Assembly: GCA_902795955.1 (NCBI GenBank)
Contig: CADBNJ010000008.1
Coordinates: forward strand, 1-5,265
Length of the DNA stretch: 5,265 nt
Source: Oscillospiraceae bacterium
GTDB lineage: Bacteria > Bacillota > Clostridia > Saccharofermentanales > Saccharofermentanaceae
Direction: 5' to 3'
Shown here piece by piece: positions 1-5,265 of this stretch (the first letter of the stretch is position 1; each line of letters opens with the position of its first letter). Position numbers and translations under genes: made by a program. Under the pieces are notes generated by a model. It worked only from the letters and a program-made list of their open reading frames with translations, was not told the DNA's origin and made no database searches.

Positions 1-82
1 CATAACCCTCAGCACCGAACATCTGTCTGAAAGCAAGACGACCGATACGACCGAAACCGTTAATTGCGACTTTTACTGCCAT
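1..82 (-). CDS. gap: Glyceraldehyde-3-phosphate dehydrogenase, N-terminal fragment (cut by window edge)
   Basis: The 27 visible codons read MAVKVAINGFGRIGRLAFRQ and continue MFGAEGY. This is the N-terminal beta strand and the NGFGRIGR dinucleotide-binding loop of the NAD(P)-dependent GAPDH Rossmann fold. The family enzyme is cytoplasmic and glycolytic; it oxidises and phosphorylates glyceraldehyde 3-phosphate to 1,3-bisphosphoglycerate. The catalytic domain with its active-site cysteine lies beyond the left edge, so catalytic competence and NAD versus NADP preference cannot be judged. The ATG at 82-80 is supported by AGGAGG eight bases upstream and by the family's usual start just before the first beta strand. 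The gene has its own promoter region and is probably not dependent on the upstream chaperone operon. Family assignment is secure; which paralogue it is cannot be told. Confidence 0.95.
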   Translation of the reverse strand, partial: MAVKVAINGFGRIGRLAFRQMFGAEGY

Positions 83-90
83 ATGAAATT

Positions 91-96
91 CCTCCT
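91..96 (-). promoter_or_regulatory. Ribosome binding site of gap
   Basis: A perfect AGGAGG on the minus strand lies 8 nt before the gap ATG. This is optimal anti-16S pairing and fits a highly expressed glycolytic gene. It fixes the start codon. Confidence 0.9.
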
Positions 97-99
97 AAA

Positions 100-114
100 T
101 CCCCTTGACGGGGA
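100..114 (-). other. Small 5' UTR hairpin just upstream of the gap ribosome binding site
   Basis: On the minus strand TCCCC and GGGGA flank a 5-nt GTCAA loop, giving a 5-bp, four-GC stem that ends 3 nt before the AGGAGG. It lies in the untranslated leader predicted from the promoter at 153-181. It could stabilise the mRNA 5' end or be a protein-binding site; it is short enough to be chance. Only the inverted repeat is seen; any function is inference. Confidence 0.35.
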
Positions 115-128
115 ATAATACTTAATTA

Positions 129-145
129 GTGCTATATTTATGCAC
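129..145 (-). promoter_or_regulatory. Possible operator: GTGC-N9-GCAC inverted repeat at the gap transcription start
   Basis: Perfect 4-bp arms GTGC/GCAC are separated by nine A/T bases. Given the promoter at 153-181, the repeat would cover roughly +1 to +17, a typical place for a repressor to bind. It shares the N9 spacing of CIRCE (TTAGCACTC-N9-GAGTGCTAA), but the arms do not match that consensus. The middle also contains an extended -10-like TGCATAAAT, so part of the symmetry may belong to a second promoter. The arms are short and the call is tentative. Confidence 0.25.
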
Positions 146-152
146 AGATAAA

Positions 153-181
153 ATATTACAACAAAGTAACAGAGTTTACAA
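153..181 (-). promoter_or_regulatory. Predicted sigma-A promoter of gap
   Basis: On the minus strand a -35 box TTGTAA (181-176) and a -10 box TAATAT (158-153) are separated by exactly 17 nt. This is close to the TTGACA/TATAAT consensus. Transcription would start near 146, leaving a leader of about 64 nt. A second overlapping candidate is TTGTTG (164-159), 17 nt, ATAAAT (141-136) with an extended TG; both may be used. Phased A-tracts sit directly upstream. This is sequence-based inference with no mapped start. Confidence 0.6.
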
Positions 182-186
182 TAAAT

Positions 187-211
187 AAAAGATACAAAAA
201 CTTGCTAAAAA
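187..211 (-). promoter_or_regulatory. Phased A-tracts / UP-like element upstream of the gap promoter
   Basis: Three runs of A on the plus strand (187-190, 196-200, 207-211) have centres about 9.5 and 11 bases apart, close to one helical turn. They begin 6 bases upstream of the predicted -35 box, where the RNA polymerase alpha subunits contact UP elements. Phased A-tracts are known to curve DNA and are common at strong promoters. The background here is AT-rich, so chance is possible. Confidence 0.4.
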
Positions 212-237
212 TCGACATTCTTACAATAATGCCTCTT

Positions 238-1710
238 TTAAATAGCAAACGCGCCGCTATTTGCGAGAAATACGAGTCCGACAGAGAATATGATTGCAGC
301 AAAAAGGAACACGATCATCTTGATATGAGTCCTGCGCTCGTAGTGAAGCATCGCTATACACTCCCTGATAAAGGCATTACTGCTGAAGTAGAATTTGGTA
401 CTGCTGCCGATGCCTCTGACGTTTATTCCCAGCTTGGCCGCATGAAGTCCCGCCCTGAGAACGTGATAATTGGTTGTCGCAAAGACGACCTTGACCTTTT
501 TATCGCCAGCATGCTCCCTGATCTTCTCCATTGAGAATTTGAAATTCTCATTGGTATTGGTTGACTTATCCTCCGTCAGTATCCTGTCTTCGCTTATTCC
601 GCAGCTCAGGAGATAGTCTTTCATCGCCTCCGCCTCAGGTATCACCTCATCAGCTCCCTTGCCCCCGGAAGGAACAAATACCGGCTTGAGCCCCGTAGTC
701 TCCTCCTGTGTCTTGGCAAATGCCCGCGCTGCGTCAACCCTTCCTCTGAGAAGAGGCGTAAGCGTACCGTTCTTGCGTATCTGACACCCGAGAATGATAA
801 TGTAATTGCGGTTGTAATGCTGAGGCTGCCGCATGGCCAGACGCCCCATAACGGCAGTGGCGATCAGGACACATACAATATAGGATACAACTGCACTTAC
901 AAAGTTTACCGATACATCATTGAAGAAATGGCCTGCACCGAACTCGCGGTGAACATCGATAAGGTCCGTGACCTGAAGGAAATTCTCAAGCAGCACCGGG
1001 AATAACAGAGCAAACAGAAGCAATCCGCAAAATACGATGCCCATGCCGTTGTTCCGGCTAATCCCTTCCTTTATCGTCAGTCTGACGTTATTTATTCCGA
1101 TGACCAGGAAGAAGATAAAAGACAGAGGGATCATGACGAAAGCTAACATTTTGGATGCAGTTACGATCCTGAACATGGCATCAGCCAGACCGCCTGCACC
1201 GAACATGAAGCCCAGGTTGATGATCAGCATTCCCGTGAGGAAGATAATTATCGCCAGATAACTGACATTGCGGTAATCATAGAAATTCTCTTTGATACTT
1301 TTGCGGTATTTGCGGATGAGATCTATGACAATGATCGCCAGATACACATCTATGACGATCATTATGAGATTTCCGTTGGTGCAGTTGCCGAAGTAATTAT
1401 CCGCAGTTATCAGACCCAATCTGTGAACATAGAAATACCTGACCAAATTGATCTCATGGTTGTTCCAGAACACCTGAAGTTCAAATTGACCCGGATTAAC
1501 GGACTTGAGATCGACTACCACATCATTGCCGTCACGCCTGGTGTCTTCTATGGTTACGACATCACCGTCCTGATACAGGACAACATCGTAATCAGTCACG
1601 GGCTTGTTCGTATAACCATATTCAAATCTGGCGGTGTATCTGTCACCGCCGATCATGATCACAGAAAGCGCGATTGCGATCAATACAACCCCGAATATCA
1701 GCTTCTTCAT
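238..1710 (-). CDS. Polytopic membrane protein with C-terminal DUF218 (YdcF/SanA/ElyC-type) domain
   Basis: A 490-residue membrane protein of unknown specific function. Hydrophobic segments fall near residues 4-21, 114-132, 150-170, 188-207, 223-241, 267-289 and 463-484. Residues 22-113 form a hydrophilic, probably beta-rich domain on the far side of the membrane after the signal anchor. Residues about 302-455 show DUF218 hallmarks: IIILGCQ, PLLRGRVDAA, PSGGKGADEVIPEAEAM, the STNTNENFKFS stretch and ATTNYHVLRA. E. coli SanA and ElyC of this superfamily are linked to envelope integrity and peptidoglycan, but no reaction is established that I could assign here. The start is MKK followed by a hydrophobic helix; GGAG lies 11 nt upstream, slightly far. 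The gene follows dnaJ by 25 nt with no visible terminator, so it is probably co-transcribed. Lysine and arginine after helices 2, 4 and 6 predict a cytoplasmic DUF218 domain. Domain call is firm, function unknown. Confidence 0.88.
   Translation of the reverse strand: MKKLIFGVVLIAIALSVIMIGGDRYTARFEYGYTNKPVTDYDVVLYQDGDVVTIEDTRRDGNDVVVDLKSVNPGQFELQVFWNNHEINLVRYFYVHRLGLITADNYFGNCTNGNLIMIVIDVYLAIIVIDLIRKYRKSIKENFYDYRNVSYLAIIIFLTGMLIINLGFMFGAGGLADAMFRIVTASKMLAFVMIPLSFIFFLVIGINNVRLTIKEGISRNNGMGIVFCGLLLFALLFPVLLENFLQVTDLIDVHREFGAGHFFNDVSVNFVSAVVSYIVCVLIATAVMGRLAMRQPQHYNRNYIIILGCQIRKNGTLTPLLRGRVDAARAFAKTQEETTGLKPVFVPSGGKGADEVIPEAEAMKDYLLSCGISEDRILTEDKSTNTNENFKFSMEKIREHAGDKKVKVVFATTNYHVLRAGLHAAKLGINVRGIGSSTKFYFSSNAFIRECIAMLHYERRTHIKMIVFLFAAIIFSVGLVFLANSGAFAI
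532..550. repeat. 19-bp perfect palindrome inside the YdcF-like gene
   Basis: TGAGAATTT and AAATTCTCA are exact reverse complements around a single central G. The site lies in the codons for the conserved NENFKFS stretch of the DUF218 domain, so the symmetry may simply follow from the Asn-Glu-Asn-Phe-Lys-Phe-Ser codons. A one-base loop makes it a poor RNA hairpin but a possible DNA-binding site. Function is unknown. Confidence 0.3.
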
Positions 1711-1735
1711 GATCCGGTCATCTCCGTCCTTCGGG

Positions 1736-2881
1736 TTACTTAAAGATATTCTTGATCTTCGAGAAGAATCCGTTCCTCTTTACGTAGTTCCTGTCTGTCA
1801 GCGAACTCTCGAACTCACGCAGCTTTGCTTTCTGCTGATCCGACAGTCTTGTGGGAACCTCGATGACAAACCTGACCGTATGATTGCCTCTCATTGACGG
1901 ATTGGTCTTATTGGGAATGCCCTTACCGTTAAAGGTATATGTATCCCCAGGCTGTGTGCCTTCCTTAAGCATGTGCTTCACCGTTCCGTCGATGGTGGGT
2001 ACTTCGATCTCACCGCCGAGAGCCGCCTGCGTCATTGACACCGGCACATCACAGGATGTATTCATTCCGTTACGCGCGAAAACCTCGTGCTTGCTTACAC
2101 GGAACTCTACATACAGATCCCCGTAGCCTCCGCCGTTTGTCCCGGGCTCACCCTCGCCGCGGATAGGATAAAGATCACCTGTATCCACGCCTGCCGGAAC
2201 CTTGATATGAAGCGTCTTCTTGATCTTCCTGCGTCCTTTGCCCGAACATGCGGAGCACGGCGTCTTAATGACAGTACCGCGTCCCGAACACATGGGGCAT
2301 GCCTTTGTGACCATTGTCATGCCGAACAGCGTCTGTGTCTGCTGCTGCACTCTTCCTGCACCGCGGCACGAAGGACAAGTCTCGGGAGTAGTCCCGGGCT
2401 GAGCTCCGGACCCCTTACATGCAGAACAAAGATCCTCTTTGCTTATGGTAATATCGCGTTCGCATCCGAATGCCGCCTCCATAAAAGACAGCGTCATGCC
2501 ATACTTGAGATTCGCACCTCTCTGAGGACCTGTCTTCTGTCTCGATGACCTTCCGAATCCGCCTCCGAAGAATGAACTGAATATATCTCCGAGGTCGATA
2601 TCCTGTGCCGAATAGAAGCCGCCTGCACCTCCGCCGAATCCGCCTGAGCCGTCGACAGCCTCGTGACCGAACCTGTCATACTGTGCCCTCTTCTGGGAAT
2701 CAGACAAAACTGCATAAGCCTCGTTGACTTCCTTAAATTTTGCTTCGGCTGCAGCATCGCCCGGATTAAGGTCAGGGTGGTATTTCTTGGCCTGCTGGCG
2801 GTATGCTTTCTTGAGCTCGTCATCAGTAGCGCTCTTACTTACGCCTAAGACCTCGTAATAATCTCTTTTAGAATCAGCCAA
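1736..2881 (-). CDS. dnaJ: Chaperone protein DnaJ (Hsp40), likely TTG start
   Basis: A full-length type I DnaJ of 381 residues from TTG, reading MADSKRDYYEVLGV. It delivers unfolded clients to DnaK and stimulates its ATPase in the cytoplasm. The J domain is about residues 6-71, with the essential HPD at 35-37 and QKRAQYDRFG at its end. A Gly/Phe-rich linker follows at about 78-110. All four zinc-binding repeats are intact: CSACKGSG (152-159), CPSCRGAG (169-176), CPMCSGRG (195-202) and CSACSGKG (209-216). The C-terminal client-binding domains follow and end in a basic tail. An in-frame ATG at 2896 would add five residues, but nothing like a ribosome binding site precedes it. GGAGGA at 2894-2889 lies 7 nt before TTG 2881, and the shorter protein matches the usual family start. 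It lies between dnaK and the YdcF-like gene in an apparent operon. Confidence 0.96.
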   Translation of the reverse strand: MADSKRDYYEVLGVSKSATDDELKKAYRQQAKKYHPDLNPGDAAAEAKFKEVNEAYAVLSDSQKRAQYDRFGHEAVDGSGGFGGGAGGFYSAQDIDLGDIFSSFFGGGFGRSSRQKTGPQRGANLKYGMTLSFMEAAFGCERDITISKEDLCSACKGSGAQPGTTPETCPSCRGAGRVQQQTQTLFGMTMVTKACPMCSGRGTVIKTPCSACSGKGRRKIKKTLHIKVPAGVDTGDLYPIRGEGEPGTNGGGYGDLYVEFRVSKHEVFARNGMNTSCDVPVSMTQAALGGEIEVPTIDGTVKHMLKEGTQPGDTYTFNGKGIPNKTNPSMRGNHTVRFVIEVPTRLSDQQKAKLREFESSLTDRNYVKRNGFFSKIKNIFK

Positions 2882-2888
2882 ATCCTGT

Positions 2889-2894
2889 TCCTCC
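2889..2894 (-). promoter_or_regulatory. Ribosome binding site deciding a TTG start for dnaJ
   Basis: GGAGGA on the minus strand is 7 nt upstream of TTG (2881-2879). It overlaps the alternative ATG at 2896-2894, so it cannot serve that ATG. The bases before the ATG (ATATCGCTTTT) contain no purine-rich box. This supports initiation at TTG. Confidence 0.75.
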
Positions 2895-2897
2895 ATA

Positions 2898-2939
2898 AAA
2901 GCGATATGCCGCAGACATCACTGCCTGCAGCACCGCTTT
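2898..2939 (-). promoter_or_regulatory. Long hairpin between dnaK and dnaJ
   Basis: In the mRNA sense the outer arms AAAGCG (2939-2934) and CGCTTT (2903-2898) pair perfectly. The inner arms TGCTGCAG (2932-2925) and CTGCGGCA (2914-2907) pair over 8 bp with one G-U. The internal loop is 1 by 3 nt and the apical loop 10 nt. The 3' foot is followed by a single further T and ends 3 nt before the dnaJ GGAGGA. It could protect or process the dnaK message, act as a leaky attenuator that lowers dnaJ relative to dnaK, or tune dnaJ initiation. The T-run is too short for a confident terminator. Structure is seen in sequence; role is inference. Confidence 0.55.
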
Positions 2940-2954
2940 GTTATCAATTTTTTA

Positions 2955-4829
2955 TCAGAAATCGCCGCCGGCGTTCTTGAATCCGTCATCACCTGTGCTG
3001 CCTGCGTCACCGCCGCCTGTGAAAGGGCTGCCGCCTGCTGCTCCCGCATCACCGTAGCCTGCATAGTCCTGAGGTCCGGGGCCGCCTGCCTGACCGCCTG
3101 CAGCGGAATAGAGCTTCTCACTCATCTTGTAGAGAGCCTGTGTAACGTTCTCTGTCTCTGCCTTCATTGCGGCTGTATCGTCTGAAGAGATGGCGCTCTT
3201 GAGCTTCTCAAGTGCAGCCTCAACGGGAGCCTTGTCCTCAGCAGAGAGCTTGTCTCCTGCATCCTTCATTGTCTTCTCAACCTGATATACGGTCGATTCA
3301 GCCTGGTTCTTTGTATCGATCTTCTCCTTACGCTCCTTATCCTCTGCAGCGTGGAGTTCTGCTTCCTTGATGGCCTTCTGGATATCATCCTCGCTCATGT
3401 TGGAAGAAGATGTGATCGTGATCTTCTGCTCACGGCCTGTTCCCTTATCCTTTGCGGATACATTAACGATACCGTTGGCATCGATATCGAAAGTAACTTC
3501 GATCTGCGGAACACCGCGCGGTGCGGGTGCGATACCATCAAGGATGAAGTTGCCGAGTGACTTGTTGTACGCTGCCATCTCACGCTCACCCTGGAGTACG
3601 TGTACGTCAACCTGTGTCTGTCCGTCAGCAGCAGTTGAGAATACCATGCTCTTCTTTGTAGGGATGGTCGTGTTCCTCTCGATCATCTTTGTGAAGACGC
3701 CGCCCATTGTCTCGATACCGAGTGACAGAGGTGTAACGTCGAGGAGCAGGAGGCCCTTGACATCACCTGTAAGGACTGCAGCCTGAATTGCAGCACCGAT
3801 AGCAACACACTCATCAGGGTTGATACCCTTGAAAGGCTCCTTGCCGAAATAATTCTTTACAGCTTCCTGAACAGCAGGGATCCTTGTTGAACCGCCTACA
3901 AGGAGGATCTTATCGATGTCTGAAGGTGATACGCCGGCATCGCTCATAGCTCTCTTTACAGGCTCCATCGTGGACTGTACAAGACCTGATGTGATCTCAT
4001 CGAACTTTGCACGTGTAAGTGTAACGTTGAGGTGCTTAGGACCTGTCTCGTTAGCTGTGATGTAAGGGAGGTTAACCTCTGCAGTTGTCTTGCCGGACAA
4101 TTCGATCTTAGCATTCTCTGCAGCCTCACGGAGTCTCTGCATAGCCATTCTGTCAGATCTCAGGTCAACGCCCTCTGTCTTCTGGAAGGAATCAACGAGG
4201 TAATCCACGACCTTGTTATCGAAGTCGTCACCGCCGAGTCTGTTGTTGCCTGCTGTTGCAAGAACCTCAAATACACCGTCAGCGATATCGAGGATGGATA
4301 CATCGAACGTACCGCCGCCAAGGTCGAAGACCAGGATCTTCTGGTCATTCTCCTTATCAAGACCGTAAGCAAGTGATGCTGCCGTAGGCTCGTTGATGAT
4401 CCTCAATACTTCGAGACCTGCGATCTTGCCGGCATCCTTTGTAGCCTGACGCTGTGAGTCAGTGAAGTATGCGGGAACCGTGATGACAGCCTGTGTTACG
4501 GGTGTGCCGAGATATGCCTCCGCATCAGCCTTGAGTTTGCTGAGGATCATTGCGGATATCTCCTGAGGTGTGTAAGACTTATCGTCGATGTTCACCTTGT
4601 AGTTGGAACCCATTTCGCGCTTGATCGACTGGATCGTCTTGTCGGGGTTGGTTACCGCCTGGCGCTTTGCAACCTTACCGACCAATCTCTCGCCGTCCTT
4701 AGCGAATGCAACGACTGAAGGGGTTGTCCTGTCGCCTTCGGGATTGGGGATTACGACAGTCTCGGAACCCTCCATAACTGCAACGCATGAATTCGTTGTA
4801 CCCAGATCTATACCTATTACTTTTGCCAT
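2955..4829 (-). CDS. dnaK: Molecular chaperone DnaK (Hsp70)
   Basis: A 624-residue DnaK, an ATP-driven cytoplasmic chaperone that binds exposed hydrophobic stretches and works with DnaJ and GrpE. The nucleotide-binding domain (about 1-355) shows [10 protein letters not shown] (5-14), the [10 protein letters not shown] motif (118-127), [12 protein letters not shown] (145-156), the phosphate loop [12 protein letters not shown] (167-178) and [10 protein letters not shown] (309-318). The interdomain linker [16 protein letters not shown] (359-374) leads into the substrate-binding beta domain and the helical lid (from about 478). The region after residue 75 lacks the insertion seen in proteobacterial DnaK, as in Gram-positives. 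The tail from about 577 is Gly/Ala/Asp-rich and ends [11 protein letters not shown], without the usual acidic DAEY/EEV-type end. ATG 4829 has AGGAGG 8 nt upstream and gives the standard [10 protein letters not shown] start. It lies 19 nt after clpP, too close for its own promoter there. Confidence 0.99.
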   Translation of the reverse strand: MAKVIGIDLGTTNSCVAVMEGSETVVIPNPEGDRTTPSVVAFAKDGERLVGKVAKRQAVTNPDKTIQSIKREMGSNYKVNIDDKSYTPQEISAMILSKLKADAEAYLGTPVTQAVITVPAYFTDSQRQATKDAGKIAGLEVLRIINEPTAASLAYGLDKENDQKILVFDLGGGTFDVSILDIADGVFEVLATAGNNRLGGDDFDNKVVDYLVDSFQKTEGVDLRSDRMAMQRLREAAENAKIELSGKTTAEVNLPYITANETGPKHLNVTLTRAKFDEITSGLVQSTMEPVKRAMSDAGVSPSDIDKILLVGGSTRIPAVQEAVKNYFGKEPFKGINPDECVAIGAAIQAAVLTGDVKGLLLLDVTPLSLGIETMGGVFTKMIERNTTIPTKKSMVFSTAADGQTQVDVHVLQGEREMAAYNKSLGNFILDGIAPAPRGVPQIEVTFDIDANGIVNVSAKDKGTGREQKITITSSSNMSEDDIQKAIKEAELHAAEDKERKEKIDTKNQAESTVYQVEKTMKDAGDKLSAEDKAPVEAALEKLKSAISSDDTAAMKAETENVTQALYKMSEKLYSAAGGQAGGPGPQDYAGYGDAGAAGGSPFTGGGDAGSTGDDGFKNAGGDF

Positions 4830-4837
4830 ATTTATCG

Positions 4838-4843
4838 CCTCCT
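4838..4843 (-). promoter_or_regulatory. Ribosome binding site of dnaK
   Basis: A perfect AGGAGG lies 8 nt before the dnaK ATG and 5 nt after the clpP stop codon. It fills the short clpP-dnaK gap and implies independent, strong initiation of dnaK on a shared transcript. Confidence 0.9.
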
Positions 4844-4848
4844 AAGTA

Positions 4849-5265
4849 TTATTTCTTGCTCTCAAGGATCTTATCTACGATCCCGTATTCCAATGCTTCC
4901 TGAGCTGTCATCCAGTGATCTCTGTCCGTATCCTGCATGAGCTGTTCGAGCGGTTTGCCGCAGGCATCTGCCAGGATCTGGTTGAGCCTTGTTCTTGTAT
5001 CTCTGATGTGATCTGCCGCGATCAGGATCTCCGTTGCCTGACCCTGAGCTCCGCCCAAAGGCTGATGGATCATGACTTCCGCGTTAGGAAGGATGCATCT
5101 CTTGCCCTTCGTTCCTGCTGACAGGAGGACGGATCCCATCGAAGCAGCCATACCCATACAGATCGTCTGAACATCGGGCTTGATGAGCTTCATCGTGTCA
5201 TAGATCATAAGTCCGTCAGTAACAGATCCTCCGGGGCTGTTGATGTAGAACTGAATGTCCTTATC
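4849..5265 (-). CDS. clpP: ATP-dependent Clp protease proteolytic subunit ClpP, C-terminal part (cut by window edge)
   Basis: The last 138 codons of ClpP are present; roughly the first 55-60 residues lie beyond the right edge. The visible frame starts [19 protein letters not shown], the conserved strand and oxyanion-hole glycine motif. The catalytic triad is complete: Ser in GMAASMGS (fragment residue 42), His in MIHQPLGG (67) and Asp in DTDRDHW (116). ClpP forms a barrel of two heptamers and, with Clp/Hsp100 unfoldases such as ClpX or ClpC, degrades unfolded and tagged proteins. The C-terminus [13 protein letters not shown] is of normal length. The internal ATG at 5208 is not the start, because the conserved frame continues upstream of it. 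Canonical motifs argue against a divergent ClpP-like protein, but a second copy elsewhere in the genome cannot be excluded. Position directly before dnaK is unusual. Confidence 0.97.
   Translation of the reverse strand, partial: DKDIQFYINSPGGSVTDGLMIYDTMKLIKPDVQTICMGMAASMGSVLLSAGTKGKRCILPNAEVMIHQPLGGAQGQATEILIAADHIRDTRTRLNQILADACGKPLEQLMQDTDRDHWMTAQEALEYGIVDKILESKK

Noticed and set aside
207..231. Possible intrinsic terminator after the YdcF-like gene: CATT/AATG stem followed by TTTTT on the minus strand
   Set aside because: The stem is only four A/T-rich base pairs plus a mismatch, too weak to call. The T-run is better explained as one of the phased A-tracts of the gap promoter.
202..534. 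110-residue plus-strand open frame overlapping the gap upstream region and the end of the YdcF-like gene
   Set aside because: It lies mostly antisense to the conserved DUF218 coding sequence, has no ribosome binding site and resembles no family I know.
2087..2548. 153-residue plus-strand open frame opposite dnaJ
   Set aside because: It is antisense to the zinc-finger region of dnaJ and its Cys/Arg/Leu-rich composition is a by-product of that coding sequence.
2975..3110. Short repeated CCGCCTG-like units
   Set aside because: They encode the low-complexity Gly/Ala tail of DnaK; spacing is irregular and there is no CRISPR or VNTR structure.
2918..3121. 67-residue minus-strand frame overlapping the dnaK tail, considered as the real C-terminus after a frameshift
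   Set aside because: It ends in Lys/Arg/Cys-rich sequence unlike any DnaK tail, and the dnaK frame itself closes normally.
3367..3786. 139-residue plus-strand open frame opposite dnaK
   Set aside because: It is a shadow of the conserved substrate-binding domain of dnaK with no ribosome binding site or recognisable domain.
4830..4848. CIRCE or a promoter between clpP and dnaK
   Set aside because: The gap is only 19 nt, is filled by the dnaK ribosome binding site, and shows no inverted repeat.

Overview
The window looks like chromosomal DNA from a Gram-positive, Clostridia-type Firmicute. DnaK lacks the roughly 24-residue ATPase-domain insertion found in proteobacterial DnaK. Ribosome binding sites are strong AGGAGG boxes, and the start of the GAPDH protein is of the clostridial kind. 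I cannot name a genus. All five genes lie on the minus strand, so transcription runs from the right edge to the left.

Right to left, the layout is: the 3' part of clpP (4849-5265, cut by the window edge); dnaK (2955-4829), 19 nt after clpP; dnaJ (1736-2881, probably from a TTG start), after a 73-nt gap that holds a long hairpin; a seven-helix membrane protein with a C-terminal DUF218/YdcF-type domain (238-1710), 25 nt after dnaJ; then a 155-nt AT-rich intergenic region; and the first 27 codons of gap, glyceraldehyde-3-phosphate dehydrogenase (1-82).

The tight spacing suggests one transcript, clpP-dnaK-dnaJ-ydcF-like. It would pair a protein-degrading peptidase with the Hsp70/Hsp40 refolding machine and a cell-envelope protein. 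The common Firmicute order hrcA-grpE-dnaK-dnaJ is not seen: clpP sits where grpE would be, and I see no CIRCE operator. The operon promoter must lie inside or upstream of clpP, mostly outside the window. gap appears to be a separate unit. It has its own good sigma-A-type promoter, phased A-tracts upstream, an inverted repeat at the predicted transcription start and a small hairpin just before its ribosome binding site.

I found no mobile element, CRISPR array, tRNA, rRNA or clear intrinsic terminator. There is no convincing new system here. The points most worth a second look are the clpP-dnaK-dnaJ gene order, the dnaK-dnaJ hairpin with the TTG start, and the polytopic YdcF-like protein in a chaperone operon.
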